Assembly: GCA_947650285.1 (NCBI GenBank)
Contig: CANTFL010001475.1
Location: 372,001 to 436,000, forward strand
Source: Hyaloperonospora brassicae
Taxonomy: Eukaryota; Oomycota; Peronosporomycetes; Peronosporales; Peronosporaceae
Reading direction: 5' to 3'
DNA: 64,000 nt
The position numbers and the translations under genes were made by a program. This document shows, piece by piece, positions 1 to 11,096 of the stretch. How positions within the stretch are numbered: the stretch's first letter is position 1; every line of letters starts with the position of its first letter. A model generated the notes under the pieces. It made no database searches and was not told the origin of the DNA. It worked only from the letters and a program-made list of their open reading frames with translations.

Positions 1-596
1 CCACATACTCGTCCTCTGTGACGAGTATGCAGATCTGCTTGACTTTGCCACTACGCAGATCACGCAAGAACCGTTTCGGTTCTAGCGTTGGCAACTGAGT
101 TATCTCCGAAGTTAACTTCGGAGGCACAATCAGATCAAGCGTATAAGCGCCTACGCTTGATCCGTCATTAACCAAGACGTTCAACGTCTCGGTCACTTCC
201 TGGGAACTTCTTCCCACAGGTTGCTGAGGGCCTGATCCTTCAGCAAGTGACTCTTGAGGAATTCTTTCCTCAAGTACGTGGGGACTTACTCCCTCGACGT
301 CTTCCGACTGTGGCTGTGCAACCACAGTCAGGCAACTGATCCTCTACGGTCGACTCTCCAGTCGACCTAGGATTTCTATGTTGCCCTTTGGGGCCAACAG
401 GTTTCTTACTTTTAAGATGCTGCCCGCTAGGCATGCATCCATGTCCCGGTCCACTCGACTTATTCGAGTGGTGGACCTTCGGCGCAGCCTGTACTTCTGT
501 ACAGCCGCCGGGAGCTTGCTCCACAGTGTAGTGATCAACTACACTTTGATCTTGTGCAGTCGTGCTAACGACCGTACCGCAAGTGAGGCTATCGCA

Positions 597-1082
597 CTAA
601 CTCGCAGAACATCCACACGCTTGTGGACGCTCCAAGATGTTCATCAGATGGCCATCTGATGAACAAGCGGCAGGCATCTTCACGGATCGATGCTGCCAGC
701 CCATCCTTGGCTCGTACTTTCTGAGCCAAGGTAATCCCAGGATGACATCAAATTTGTCATCCAGATCCAGTACGATAAAGTCATCATCGTACTGTTCGCC
801 CTCCAACGTGTAGTGGATTCCTACTACACGTTTCTCAACGGTAATTGATGCGCCTGTTTCAAGGCGCACCGTCATCCTCGTGAGGGGAATGTCGCGCTCA
901 ACGAACTTGAGCCTACGACCCTCTAGTGACTGGCGACGAACAAAGTTGTTCGACGCCCCACAGTCTACTAGGGCACGAAGTGACAAATCATTTGTCGCTT
1001 TCAACTTCAAGGTTATGAGCGAAACGTCATCACCAGGTGCAGAGACACACAATGATTGTGTATCTGGAGCAACTTTCGTCAA
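597..1082 (-). pseudogene. pol: gypsy aspartic protease domain (start of pol)
   Basis: The 161-residue frame carries the retropepsin signature LRALVDCGASNNFVRR (catalytic Asp in DCGAS) at about residues 36-51 and the flap/second motif DVILGLPWLRKYEP near residues 112-125. These are the two hallmarks of gypsy proteases between gag and RT. It lies 50 bp downstream of the gag stop and in a different frame from it, so expression as a gag-pol fusion would need a frameshift. Beyond 597 the translation decays into short frames (down to about 270) that probably represent the linker before RT. Annotated as pseudogene because the element is broken. Confidence 0.75.
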
Positions 1083-1132
1083 GAGATTTGCAAATTCTCT
1101 TGAGGTTGCTGGATCAGTATGGCGCTCCGCCC

Positions 1133-2287
1133 CTACTGACTCCGACCATTTTTTGATGGTCCGTCTCGCTGTTGCGGCTTCGCAACAGCGCTGGACTCAC
1201 GCCCATTGCCCTTTCTGGCAAATGGTCGTCCATTTCGCTCAGTACTGTTTGGTACTGGGCGTGGAGCACTACACTCGTATGCGTAGTGCCCTAACTTCTG
1301 ACAGCGATTGCACCTCTGCAATCGCTTGTTGTTTGAAGAGCGAGGTCTCTCGTTCTCAACATAGCAGAGGTCCATTGGTTCTGGACCTCCGATCTCTTGT
1401 CGTCTTGGTGTACGATAAGAGTTTGAGCTAGCATGATCCTGTCTCATGCTAAAGTCTTCCTGTTCCGCGGCTGATATCGCATCTTCCAGCGTATTCAGCT
1501 CAAGGCGGAACAGGTGGGTCCTGACGGGCCCTTCTGCGAGCCCTTGCATGAACACCGTAATCAACGTGTGTTCATGGACTTGGTTAGCAGTTATACGACT
1601 CGCAAGGAGTCGTATATGTTGTGCGTAAGCGTGCACATCACGCTTACCCTGCTTGAGTTTCAGGAGCTCTGAACGATCCCTGAACTCAGCCCGTGGCGGC
1701 TCAAACGTTTGTCTGAGCCGGGACTTGAAGTCATCTAGCGACCTAAACACATGTGGGTCGCTACTCTCGAGCCCCAGGGACCAAGTTTTGGCACGTCCTG
1801 CCAAGTGGGCCTGAGCAAATGTGAGTTTCATTTGCTCATCTTCGACGCGACGAGCCCTTAAGGCTCTGTCGAGTTCGACAAACCATAGTAACAGGGAGTC
1901 TTCCGGAACTCCACTGTACTTGGAGATGTCAACTTTCATGACCTCGGGACGACGCGCATGTGCCGTCCCGCCCACAGCAGCATGGAATTGCTGCTGTCTC
2001 AATAGCTCTGTCTGTTGATCACCGAGTTCTCTCAACTGCTCGGCCTGTTGAGAGCCTTGCTGGTGAAGCAAGGCTACCTTCTCCCTCTCGAGAGCAAGTT
2101 CATTCTGAATGAACTTGGCGATAGCGGCATGTTGTTAGTCTCTGTCTAGAGACTCCAACATGGCGCTAATGACGAACTCGCCTACGGTAGAACTCTTTCG
2201 TTCTACCGCACCCCATTCGATGTCACTCAAATGGGTAAATCCTTCAAGCGTGGCGTGAAAGGTCTCTTCATCATCCAACATGTTCAT
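1133..2287 (-). pseudogene. gag: gypsy gag polyprotein with one in-frame stop
   Basis: Starting from the ATG at 2287 the frame encodes 384 residues of capsid/nucleocapsid, broken by a single TAA at about codon 50 (plus-strand tta at 2136-2138). Downstream the frame is open for more than 310 residues. It has the usual gag order: a Gln-rich start, the retrotransposon gag region (SKYSGVPEDSLLLWFVELD), and near the C-terminus a zinc knuckle CNRCQKLGHYAYEC that fits CX2CX4HX4C. The short basic tail then stops at 1133. One stop in an otherwise open frame suggests either recent inactivation or a readthrough arrangement; I favour inactivation. Confidence 0.8.
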
Positions 2288-2331
2288 GTTGGATGTTGTG
2301 GTCCTTGGAAGGACTACGAAGTGCTACCAGG

Positions 2332-2720
2332 TGTAACGGGGCACACCCTTGCATGAACTAAACGCAAGGGTATCGGTGCCCCGACAGTTGTACACAAGGC
2401 AAGCGAGGAAGCGTAGATAGGGTAAAAGCAGAACTGTTATATTAATATAATTAAGTCTTTTAACTACTGTCTCTCTGTTTGACTTAACTTAATTATGCTA
2501 ATATAACTGAGTGTATGGTGACGTCTCGTCACCATCATTGCGCGCGTCTTGCGGCGATTGGTGGGTTGATTCATCAAGATATCAACCAATGAACAGACTC
2601 TTTGGTCGACCCTTCAATATCACCACTTCGGTGATATTGTTCAAAGAATATTCAACCTCATATTCTTTATTGTCACTTTCTTTAAAGTGACAATTCCATG
2701 TAACGGGCTGCCCCGTTACA
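2332..2720 (-). repeat. 5' LTR of the left gypsy element
   Basis: The LTR is defined by its short inverted ends: the plus strand begins TGTAACGGGGCAC at 2332 and ends TGCCCCGTTACA at 2720, giving a 389-bp repeat with TG...CA borders. On the minus strand the sequence after the LTR end continues TGGTAGCA, which looks like a primer-binding site (TGG start) for a tRNA 3' end, although the pairing beyond eight bases is not convincing for initiator Met tRNA. The partner LTR lies outside the window, so identity and age cannot be measured. Confidence 0.75.
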
Positions 2721-4576
2721 ACCGTAACCTCCCCAACTAGGTACTGCACACCTATTAATACATAATGCCATTCTAATATTCTTTGCATTATGCGCACCCC
2801 TCCATAATACAGACCTCCTTTGTGTCAGTAAATAGCCTTGCGTATGACGTCCGCTCTCATTATCTTGCGTCCCCCTATAAGTATCCTTATTTTTACGATA
2901 ATTTCCTCTAATTTACATAGCGTCCAGAACAACGTCACAACGCTTGTAGTGCGAGAAGCAATGAAGATGGACGGCCGCGCTAGCTCCCGCGGCGAGAGCA
3001 AAGAGGCACAGCTTATGACCTCAACACACATACACACGTACGCCCACGCACACGTACACGCACACACGGTCAATGACCTGCATAGGTGCGTTCGCTGGTG
3101 ACTATTAGGTGTTTACCTTAGCAGATGGCGACCGAATCGCTCAGATTCACGTCGAGGCCACGCAGTTGCTTAACTCGGTTGCCAGACAGCTTCATCATCA
3201 CGGGCGTTTGTGCCTTTTCACCGTATTAATCCTTAGATAATTCATCAGATTACGCTCTTTCGACACATTACGTGTACAAACACATTCGTTTCTATCTAAC
3301 ACCTCAGCACACGCAGTTTTAAATTCATGTATCCAGTCAAGTGATGCTGATGAATAGTCAATTCTTTTGTCGCAAAAAGATGGTAGAAGATAGGCACAAG
3401 ACAAAGGGTCGGTAGAAGAATCACTAGCTTTTTGTGGTACTCTTTCGTTTGTCTGCTTGCAATAGTTCGAGCAGTCAACAGTGAAAAATGACGACCTGGT
3501 GGTGATTACGTTTGCTCCCTCCACTGCACCAACTTTTGCTATCGCAGCGATTATCACAGCGCGTCCGGGCATGCAGATGCACGAGATTCCGGTACGATAT
3601 TGTACTCTCTTTCGCGCGGTGTAAGACGTGGTCGACCTTAATTTGCATCTATTTTTGGCATGAAGGCGTTTGTTCTTATGGCTGAGAATTTGACAATGAT
3701 TGTTGCCTCTCAAATCGACCACTACCCTATTCTTTCACATTGGAGACAGCGTATGTCTTCTGAACAGCTTCAGTTTGACACAAAACATGCTCTGGACTTG
3801 ACGGCAAGATACGTGCCTTGTTTACCTCTTTATGAGCCTTCTTTAGTGCGTGATGTGATATTTTTCGTCAAAAATCAGCCCAAATATCACCCGAGAGAGC
3901 GATAAACGTATGTGCGCGGTTATTGGAATTGTTGTGCCAAATTACCTTGTCCTGGTGATCAACGGCAAGCAATATCCTCTGACAAACATCTGCAAGATCG
4001 CCCGTCGACACTGCAATCTGTGATTTGACTGCTCCATGCTGTCCCTCGGCCCGATTACTTGCTGCGTTTCCAAGATACCGGTACGCTTTGGTCCATGCAG
4101 ATACAAACCGATCTTTATGACATAGCCAGGTCCATTCAATGTATTTGCTGACGGAAGTAGGATAGGGTTTGCAGATGCCAGCCCAATTTAGTTTCAGGTG
4201 AGTGGCGTGGTTTCGTTTTGGACAATCGTCCCGACATAAGACAGCAACAATATCTAATTCGCAAAAACCCTTTTGATGGTCGAGAACGTCGAGCAGCGGC
4301 GTTTCAAGGCCGATGTTGTTTGGATAAACCGTACAAATGACTTCATATCAATAACACTGGCTCGCCTGGATTTCACGCTGCAGATGGATCATTCTCATCT
4401 GAAGTCGGACAGCACGCGAATAAGCAAATGATTCACCTTTGAGTTATGGTTCTAGTCGAAATACACATGTATGGCGTTCTCCGATAATTAGATAGGTCAG
4501 AACGGCCGGCGTACCGTACCATCGTACCCGTACACAATAAATTGGTCACACATAATACTATAATATGCAATTATGA
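2721..4576. other. AT-rich intergenic sequence
   Basis: No gene or element recognised on either strand. The longest open frames (for example minus 3198-3722) have no family resemblance and no codon bias like that of the gene island. The only clear local structure is an alternating CA/CG/TA microsatellite at about 3023-3070. Confidence 0.5.
3023..3070. repeat. CA-rich microsatellite
   Basis: Imperfect run of cacaca/tacaca/cgcaca dinucleotide steps in otherwise unique sequence. It produces His/Thr-rich meaningless frames on both strands. Confidence 0.6.
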
Positions 4577-5082
4577 CAATAAATATTGCCCCATTTACTC
4601 ACGAAATTAGAAACAATGCCCCAGATAGTCGGAAAGTAAAAAAATGCATCACGTCCTGGTATACTCAAGCTAATGTGGCACACATTAATTCATACGTCCT
4701 TAATCATTTTCGTTTTTCCACATACGGCCGTGACCAACCCCCGCCCTGTTTGGGATTCCGCGGAGAGGGTTCTATCCCGAGCGTGCTGCGCTTGCAGCCT
4801 CCAGTTGCAGGCGCAGACGAGAGATATGAGGACGTAAACGCGTCTTCGTATCATCGGTCGCGTCCGTGAACACATTCAGTAGGTGCTATTGTTGTTGATG
4901 TTATTGTTATTGCTTTTGTTATTGCTGTTTCATTTGCTATTGTTGATGTTGTAGCTGCTACTTCTGTTGCTGCTGTTGCTGATAGTTTTAGTGTCGTAGG
5001 CGCTACAGTTGCTATGTATATTGTTTCAGTATCTATTGTTGATGCTGCTACTGCTGTTGCTGCTGCTGTTGTTGTAGGTGCT
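4577..5082 (+). repeat. left arm of a ~500-bp inverted repeat pair
   Basis: This segment recurs in reverse complement at 10591-11096 with only a few mismatches visible by eye. Its first ~300 bp are unique-looking (a frame on the plus strand stays open from 4573 to 4869); its last ~200 bp are a degenerate GTT/GCT trinucleotide tract that reads as Thr/Ala-rich on the minus strand. Homology begins near CCCCATTTACTCACG (about 4590, weaker before) and stops abruptly after GGTGCT at 5082. It could be one arm of the terminal inverted repeats of a large DNA element, or one of two independent insertions of the same repeat family. Confidence 0.75.
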
Positions 5083-7668
5083 GCACTCAAATTGATTAAA
5101 GTGCGGCTGCATCATGATTCTAGACATGGGAAACACTTCTCCAGATTAGCGTGGTGGGCACATGATGCAGCTGAATTGAGTTTGGATAATATGATTAGCA
5201 ATAAGGCTCGTACGTCAAAATTGAAGCCAGCATTATCTGACTCGCTTAATTTTTGCTAGTAGCATCGGCGCCTTGCAGGTGTCACACTTATTGTTTCAAC
5301 AACAAATTCAGTCCGCTGTTGCATGGGCGGCAAACGTGACGTAAATGACCAATGAGCGCTGTGCTGCGTCATAGTACTGTCTGTGGCTACAAACGATACA
5401 CTCATACTGTCAGGCTGTCAATTTCTTTGTTGGTGATGTTGCAGGTAGTCTTTGCGAACAACTTATTCATTAGCATCTTAAAATGTGGCCTGGTAACTCA
5501 ACTCTCTGTGACCATAGGATTCACAAAAGCTGCGGCGTATTTGATTCTTTTCAATATTTTATTGGCCACCTCCTTAGCGAACAGCAATTGTTTAGGAGCA
5601 TTCTTACGTTTTGTAAGAGGCGGGGGTACGGGTAGCATGACAGTAATGGACATAGGGAGTATAGTTCTTCTCCGAAATGAAGTGTGTATTGATAGAAGCA
5701 TCGTTGACTTGCCCTTGTGCATCAATGGAGACACGATAGGAGCTTGCAACTATTCAGTATGGTACCTTTGGGTATAAAAGGTCAGAAATCTATATTTAAT
5801 TCACTTTCCACCTCACTTGATGCCAACGTTTATATCCCTTGCTGCTGTCGAGCCTCTCCCGTAGGATTAACCACACCAGCAATGGAAAGCGACGACGAAG
5901 GTAAAATACCGTGCAGCTTCTTCAATAATTAGGGATTTTCGAGTAAGAGCGACAAAACTCAAGCCGTCATCGAATTCAATAGATGATGCAACCGTCCATT
6001 CCGCTTCGTAAAGAGTGGTAGACGACGTTACAAAGCCTAGTGCACACGAGATGACTGTCTGTTTCTTGTACAATTTGCGCTCTCGCACAGGTTCGGTTCA
6101 CCAACGCAATTTTTACCACACTCTTGCCAGGATTCCGAATTTACAAAATATCCCAACGGTGCGCGACATTTTTGACAAATTGCTTCGAATTCTGCAATTA
6201 GGAAATGTCCAAGACTATCGGCCGGGATGTGATTTCTTTGATGACTCGAAAGAAGCTGAGAAATGAAGGAATTTTTCGTAAGTTGTATAAACTGCGTCAA
6301 TGCACTCGACAGATTTTCAGTAAATTGGTCAGGAAGTGATTCTGATCAATAAAGTCTACTTCAATCCTGAGTAGCGAAATTTAAGAATTGAAGTCACAAA
6401 GTTGAGCTAGATATCGTAAGAAAGAAATTAGCAATTTAGTATCATAATTCGAGAAGGTAGCTTACATTTTAAATTCCCCGAGCGAGGGATATCTGTGGAG
6501 GGTACTTTCTTGAAAACCTCTGTTGGTGGAATTTTGCTTGTTGCGTGCTTTCGATATATGAAAATAACGAAATCCAAATCATTGGATTTGGAATTGTATC
6601 GATGAAGAATAAGTTAAGCTGGAGCCTATTTTTAAATATATAGTATCGCACACTAATCCATCTCCATCATTTGCAAAATTAGATAAGCTAAAGGAACTTA
6701 TAAAAGCTATGCGGACGACGGCACCAAATATTCCACACTTTTTTCGCTTTAGGCATCTACTTAAATTTTAACAAGAAAAACAAGTTTCATGTGCTATAAA
6801 CCATTTCGCGTGGAATCTGACCCGCTCTCGAACGAAGCTTAAATTCGAGAAGATGGAAGCTTAAATTGCTCTATCAGAAGCAAGTGCGCTCTCGCGGATT
6901 TAAAATGTGGGGAGCGATAAGTAATCGACAGCATTTCCGCCACGTTTAAGGTTTAACACTTTGATATCGAATAACGTGAAATCAGTCAATACTGTGCTAA
7001 ACATTTTCGCTGTCTTCCTATAATATAATGTTAACTGGAGATTGAGCGCTAAGTAGCTTGCAAGTGGGCTGAAAATGCACAGATAGTAAAACGGTGGGGA
7101 GTATTGACTCCACATGCATCTCGCAATGTAAACAAGTTGATAATTTATAGATTATCTGGGTGACTTTTATCAATGCTCGCAATAATGCATTATCGTCTCA
7201 ATTCGAACAGGAGTGGGAAATCTTACAGCAAGATTTTCATTTAAATTGATCGGTAAAGTTGTAAAAATGCTGTTGCGGTTACTGTGAAAATTTTGTCTCA
7301 CCTTGCGTCCATGTACTTTTTCCAATTAAGCACCCTTGTAACATGGCATCTATAATCTATGTTAATCACGACTCATGGAAATCACCGACGTTTAAAGTGT
7401 TTATTCTGAAAAATCCAGAAAATAACACACAGCTGATCGTTGGTAAAAAATTTTAAACATGAGGTGTGCGCAATGCTTTATTGTTGAATATAACGAGTGC
7501 GTTGAGTAAGAGAGAGAAATTATTCGCAACAAGCGACAGAGAAATCGACAAGCATTAAACCATAAAATGCTTTATCTTGCAACCAATTTGCCATAATCGC
7601 AGAACTTGAACGACAAATGGATCTCTTATCATTGCATTGATGTCTTAACTGCATACGAATATAGATTA
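5083..7668. other. AT-rich sequence with decayed retroelement traces
   Basis: Inner flank between the left inverted-repeat arm and the pogo element. Apart from the possible copia RNase H trace at 5867-6088 I see no gene, no LTR pair and no tandem array. Stops are dense in all frames after 6300. Confidence 0.4.
5867..6088 (-). pseudogene. possible copia RNase H remnant
   Basis: The minus-strand translation contains KKQTVISCA followed about 12 residues later by YEAEWTVAS, which resembles the copia RNase H block (KKQ..VS.S..EAEW.A). The surrounding residues do not align well and the frame is short. If real it is a strongly decayed fragment, possibly with a further piece at 5498-5749. Chance resemblance cannot be excluded. 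Confidence 0.35.
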
Positions 7669-7691
7669 CACTCGCCTTTCTCTATAAGAGA
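7669..7691 (+). repeat. pogo 5' terminal inverted repeat
   Basis: Directly follows TA. Pairs with the reverse complement of 9872-9894 at 19 of 23 bases; the inner 13 bases (TCTCTATAAGAGA) are identical. Confidence 0.8.
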
Positions 7692-8162
7692 CTCTATAGA
7701 AGACGCACCCTCTATAAGGGTCACACTGTCGCCGAACATTGTAAACAATGTAGGAATTTGATTACGTTCTTATGCTGGGCGAATAGGATATGAGGCACGA
7801 AAAATACTCGCCCATTTGAGGTAAAATAACCTTCTAATATGACTCACTACCCCTACTTCTGATTATAGAAGAGATACGTGGCAAATGATGTGACAGTTGT
7901 TCTAGCCGTAGATTTGCCTTGAACGTATTTAGAACCGTCATAGAACCACAGACGTGACCCAGGGAAATTCCTATAGCATGTCATATTAGGCGAGCTTATG
8001 AGATATATATGACTGATGACGTCATGACGACAGATACAATAGACGAACTTTATTAACTTCGTAAGTCAATAGATAGGGAGAAACAAAAATTACCTGTCGT
8101 AAATACTTGACTACACCAGTGATACAACACGTCCACCCAAAAACATCAAGCCCGCGCAACCA

Positions 8163-9646
8163 ATGCGTTCCACAAAGCGAGTACCCCTCTCTCTAGACCA
8201 GAAGTACGAGTTCTTTTAACACTGCAAAGAACGACCAAACATCCACTTTTACGAAGTGCAGACTTATGTGAGCATTCAGTTCCAGCACAGCATCAGTAAA
8301 TCAACGGCACATCGGCTCATGGCCATGAAAGAGATCAAATTTGAGAGCTTTATCCCTAATGTAAAAAAGAATTGACGTGTATAGCATCCTGAGTACGATA
8401 AGGAGCTGCTGAAACTTGTTATCAAGCGCAAGGGTGACGTGTTATCTGAAGATCTGGTCGTGGAGGAAGCAGACCGACCGCGAGTGAGCCATGATATCGA
8501 AGTTCACGATTTCAAGCTTTCCAAAGACTGCCTTTAGAGTTTCATGAAGAGGAATAACATCAAAAGCCGCGCGTTGACAGGCGAGAGCGGGAGCTTATGC
8601 ATCGAGGATATGCAAGCAGCAATTTCTGGGATCCAATCTCTGATTAAACGATATTATCCGAGTGATGTATTTTATGTTGATGAGACAGCATTATTTTATG
8701 AATTGCCACCGAACAAAACCCTATCCACGGTTCAAAATAAAGGCAAGAATAGCGTAAAGTCACGCGTAACAGTTGCTTATGTCTGCAACGCAAGTGGCTC
8801 TTAAACGCTGGATCCCCTGATGATCGGAAAGTTTAAAAAGCAAAGGTGCTTTAAGGGTGTGGATATCGAGAAGCGTGGCATCGTGCACGCTGCGACCTTA
8901 AACGCCTGGATGACTGTAATTATCTTTGATAAGCGGCTGCACCAATTTAATTTTCGAATGCATGATCGCAATTCCTGCTACTTCTTGATAATGCTTCCAG
9001 TCACAAGGTCCAACGTGAACTCAACAACGTCAATGTGGTATGTTTTCCGCCTAGCATGACTTCCGCTATCCATTCTCTCGATGCAGGTACGCACTGATCT
9101 CATAATGTGTATATGCGCACCTTAAATCTACATTAATCTCCTTACCTACACATATGTTATATAGGTATCATCCGATCGTTTAAAGCTCGCTACGAGAAAC
9201 TTCATATGAGATGGCGCATGGATCTGATCGAAGCAAACATGGAATGAAGAATTAATGTCCTAGAATCCATAAAGTTTGTAGATGAGATCTGGAACATTAT
9301 TGGCGGGAAGATCATTCCAAGTTGCTGGATCAAGAGTGGGATCATCGAAGTGCCAAAAGTTGCGGATTTGCGTGCACAAAACGACTATCGACAGTTTATC
9401 CTCGCCTTCCAACAAGACTGCTGCGATCTGGCTTATATATTTCAAAAGCTTAATGTAACCGTTAGCTTGGATGATTATGTCGAAATCGAGGACCACGATC
9501 ATATTCACAAGCAACAAGAGGCTCTGATTGAAGCAGAAGTCAGGCCCGCGGAAGTCGAAAGCGACGAAAATTTAAGCGCCTGTCAGTGCAAAAGAAGCAC
9601 TGAAGTGCTGCCTGCTTTTGAGTTCATTATTCATACGCTCAGATGA
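8163..9646 (+). pseudogene. pogo-type DDE transposase with CENP-B-like DNA-binding domain
   Basis: From the ATG at 8163 the conceptual protein shows, in order: an N-terminal CENP-B/Psq-like helix-turn-helix (around ISKSTAHRLMA); a Tc5/CENP-B second HTH (FKLSKDCL.SFMKRNNIKSR, 8510-8575); the first catalytic Asp in DVFYVDETALFYELPP (8663-8715); the second in LLLDNASSHKVQREL (about 8980-9030); and the third in HSLDAGIIRSFKARYEKL. A GT-AG intron (9087-9164) splits that last motif between GAT GCA G and GT ATC. A Glu/Asp-rich tail ends at 9646. Stops occur in the N-terminal part (8219, near 8373, 8535), at 8802-8804 and after 9243, and a frameshift precedes the second Asp, so no functional transposase can be made. 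Confidence 0.85.
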
Positions 9647-9871
9647 GGACACGCGAATTATACAGTCAGATCTGGATTAGATGTCGTCAATTATTCGCAA
9701 GAACAGACACGCTAGGGCGTAACAGCTCGACATGAGAGACTTCATATAGTAGAAAAACGTTACATTTTATTATAATCGGCGGGTCACGATTTAAAAAGTA
9801 TCATGTTCTTCCTTCGATTCTCTATAAAAGACTTTATACAAGACACGATTTAAGAATTGGACACAAAGTAT

Positions 9872-9894
9872 TCTCTTATAGAGAGAGTTGACTG
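9872..9894 (-). repeat. pogo 3' terminal inverted repeat
   Basis: Reverse complement begins CAGTCAACTCTCTCTATA and is followed outward by TA. Forms the right end of the element. Confidence 0.8.
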
Positions 9895-10590
9895 TAGAAG
9901 TTTTTCGTCCCATAAAGCGTTTTCTTCGCTTATTATAAATTTTTTTAAAATGCAATTTTATTGATGCAATATGTTACTGTGGTGTAAAACTATGCCAATA
10001 TGCTGGAACATAGAACACTTTTACCAAACCGTATGTATTTCATGTCGTGTCATAACCCTATGAAGTCTCACGTGCAGCTTGTTTAGTATATAATATTTGG
10101 TCAACACCGTTAAATTCCTTCATCAGCGCTAAAATTATTTCATCAGCACTGATATGTTTCCGTCAGCAATCATACGGCTATATATCCGGTTTTCGTGTTG
10201 CTTTGTAATGGCACCTTTGTATTGGACAAAGATTTGAGCATGCAGCAAGTTGAGACGGCACCACAATTTAAATCCCGGGTAAATATTATTGACAGGACAA
10301 ATATACATACAACGGCAAACCACAATATCAGGAGAAAAATGATTTAACCACGTTGTCTTGTAATTAAATAATAACAAACTTCGACGAATACGCTTTAGGC
10401 ATAATCGCAAGGTTCTTTCCTGGAATATGCTTGCATAGAAAAAGTCTGGAGACATTGAAGTCATTAAAAATGATATCACCAAAAAAAATTTATTAAGGTC
10501 TATAGAAATGATTATGCGTTTTAATGAACCCAATTTGATAAGCAGAAAAAATAGGCGATCTTATAAGTAAAAATTACCAACAGCAACCGG
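9895..10590. other. AT-rich sequence between pogo and right inverted-repeat arm
   Basis: No recognisable gene. The minus-strand frame 10135-10533 is open for 132 codons but shows no domain, signal peptide or similarity I recognise. Confidence 0.4.
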
Positions 10591-11096
10591 AGCACCTACA
10601 ACAACAGCAGCAGCAACAGCAGTAGCAGCATCAACAATAGATACTGAAACAATATACATAGCAACTGTAGCGCCTACGACACTAAAACTATCAGCAACAG
10701 CAGCAACAGAAGTAGCAGCTATAACATCAACAATAGCAAATGAAACAGCAATAACAAAAGCAATAACAATAACATCAACAACAATAGCACCTACTGAATG
10801 TGTTTACGGACGCGACCGATGATACGAAGACGCGTTTACGTCCTCATATCTCTCGTCTGCGCCTGCAACTGGCGGCTGCAAGCGCAGCACGCTCGGGGTA
10901 GAACCCTCTCCGCGGAATCCCAAACAGGGCGGGGGTTGGTCACGGCCGTATGTGGAAAAACGAAAATGATTAAGGACGTATGAATTAATGTGTGCCACAT
11001 TAGCTTGAGTATACCAGGACGTGATGCATTTTTTTACTTTCCGACTATCTGGGGCATTGTTTCTAATTTCGTGAGTAGATGGGTCATTTTTTATAT
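10591..11096 (-). repeat. right arm of the ~500-bp inverted repeat pair
   Basis: Reverse complement of 4577-5082. The low-complexity ACA/GCA tract is on the inner side (10591-10795) and the unique part on the outer side, mirroring the left arm exactly. A minus-strand frame (10804-11157) continues a little beyond the homology. High similarity implies a recent common origin or gene conversion between arms. Confidence 0.75.

Larger units (their letters stand above)
1..2720 (-). mobile_element. Ty3/gypsy LTR retrotransposon, 5' part, truncated by window edge
   Basis: Reading on the minus strand, the element starts with an LTR (2720 down to 2332), then gag with a CCHC knuckle, then a retropepsin-like domain, then a degenerate linker that runs off the window at base 1. 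Reverse transcriptase, RNase H, integrase and the second LTR should lie to the left and are not visible. The order LTR-gag-protease is that of Ty3/gypsy elements. The minus-strand translation near base 1 resembles the start of the linker before RT in oomycete gypsy elements, which is a judgement from memory. The gag reading frame has one stop and the gag-protease junction needs a frame change, so this copy is probably inactive but not old. Confidence 0.85.
7669..9894 (+). mobile_element. pogo/Tigger-type DNA transposon (Tc1/mariner superfamily), decayed
   Basis: A 2226-bp element bounded by TA dinucleotides (7667-7668 and 9895-9896), the target duplication expected for Tc1/mariner elements. 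Its ends are 23-bp inverted repeats matching at 19 of 23 positions; both contain CTCTATAAGAGA. The outer end of the right copy starts CAGTCAACTCTC, similar to known Tigger/pogo termini. Inside lies a single transposase gene in the same orientation (8163-9646), now broken by stops and frameshifts. It sits inside the 4577-11096 inverted-repeat structure. Confidence 0.85.

Noticed and set aside
2582..2797. 71-codon minus-strand frame over the left LTR
   Set aside because: Lies across the LTR start; LTRs do not normally encode protein and no motif is present.
4851..5090. Thr/Ala-rich minus-strand protein in the left inverted-repeat arm
   Set aside because: Direct translation of a trinucleotide tract; not a plausible protein.
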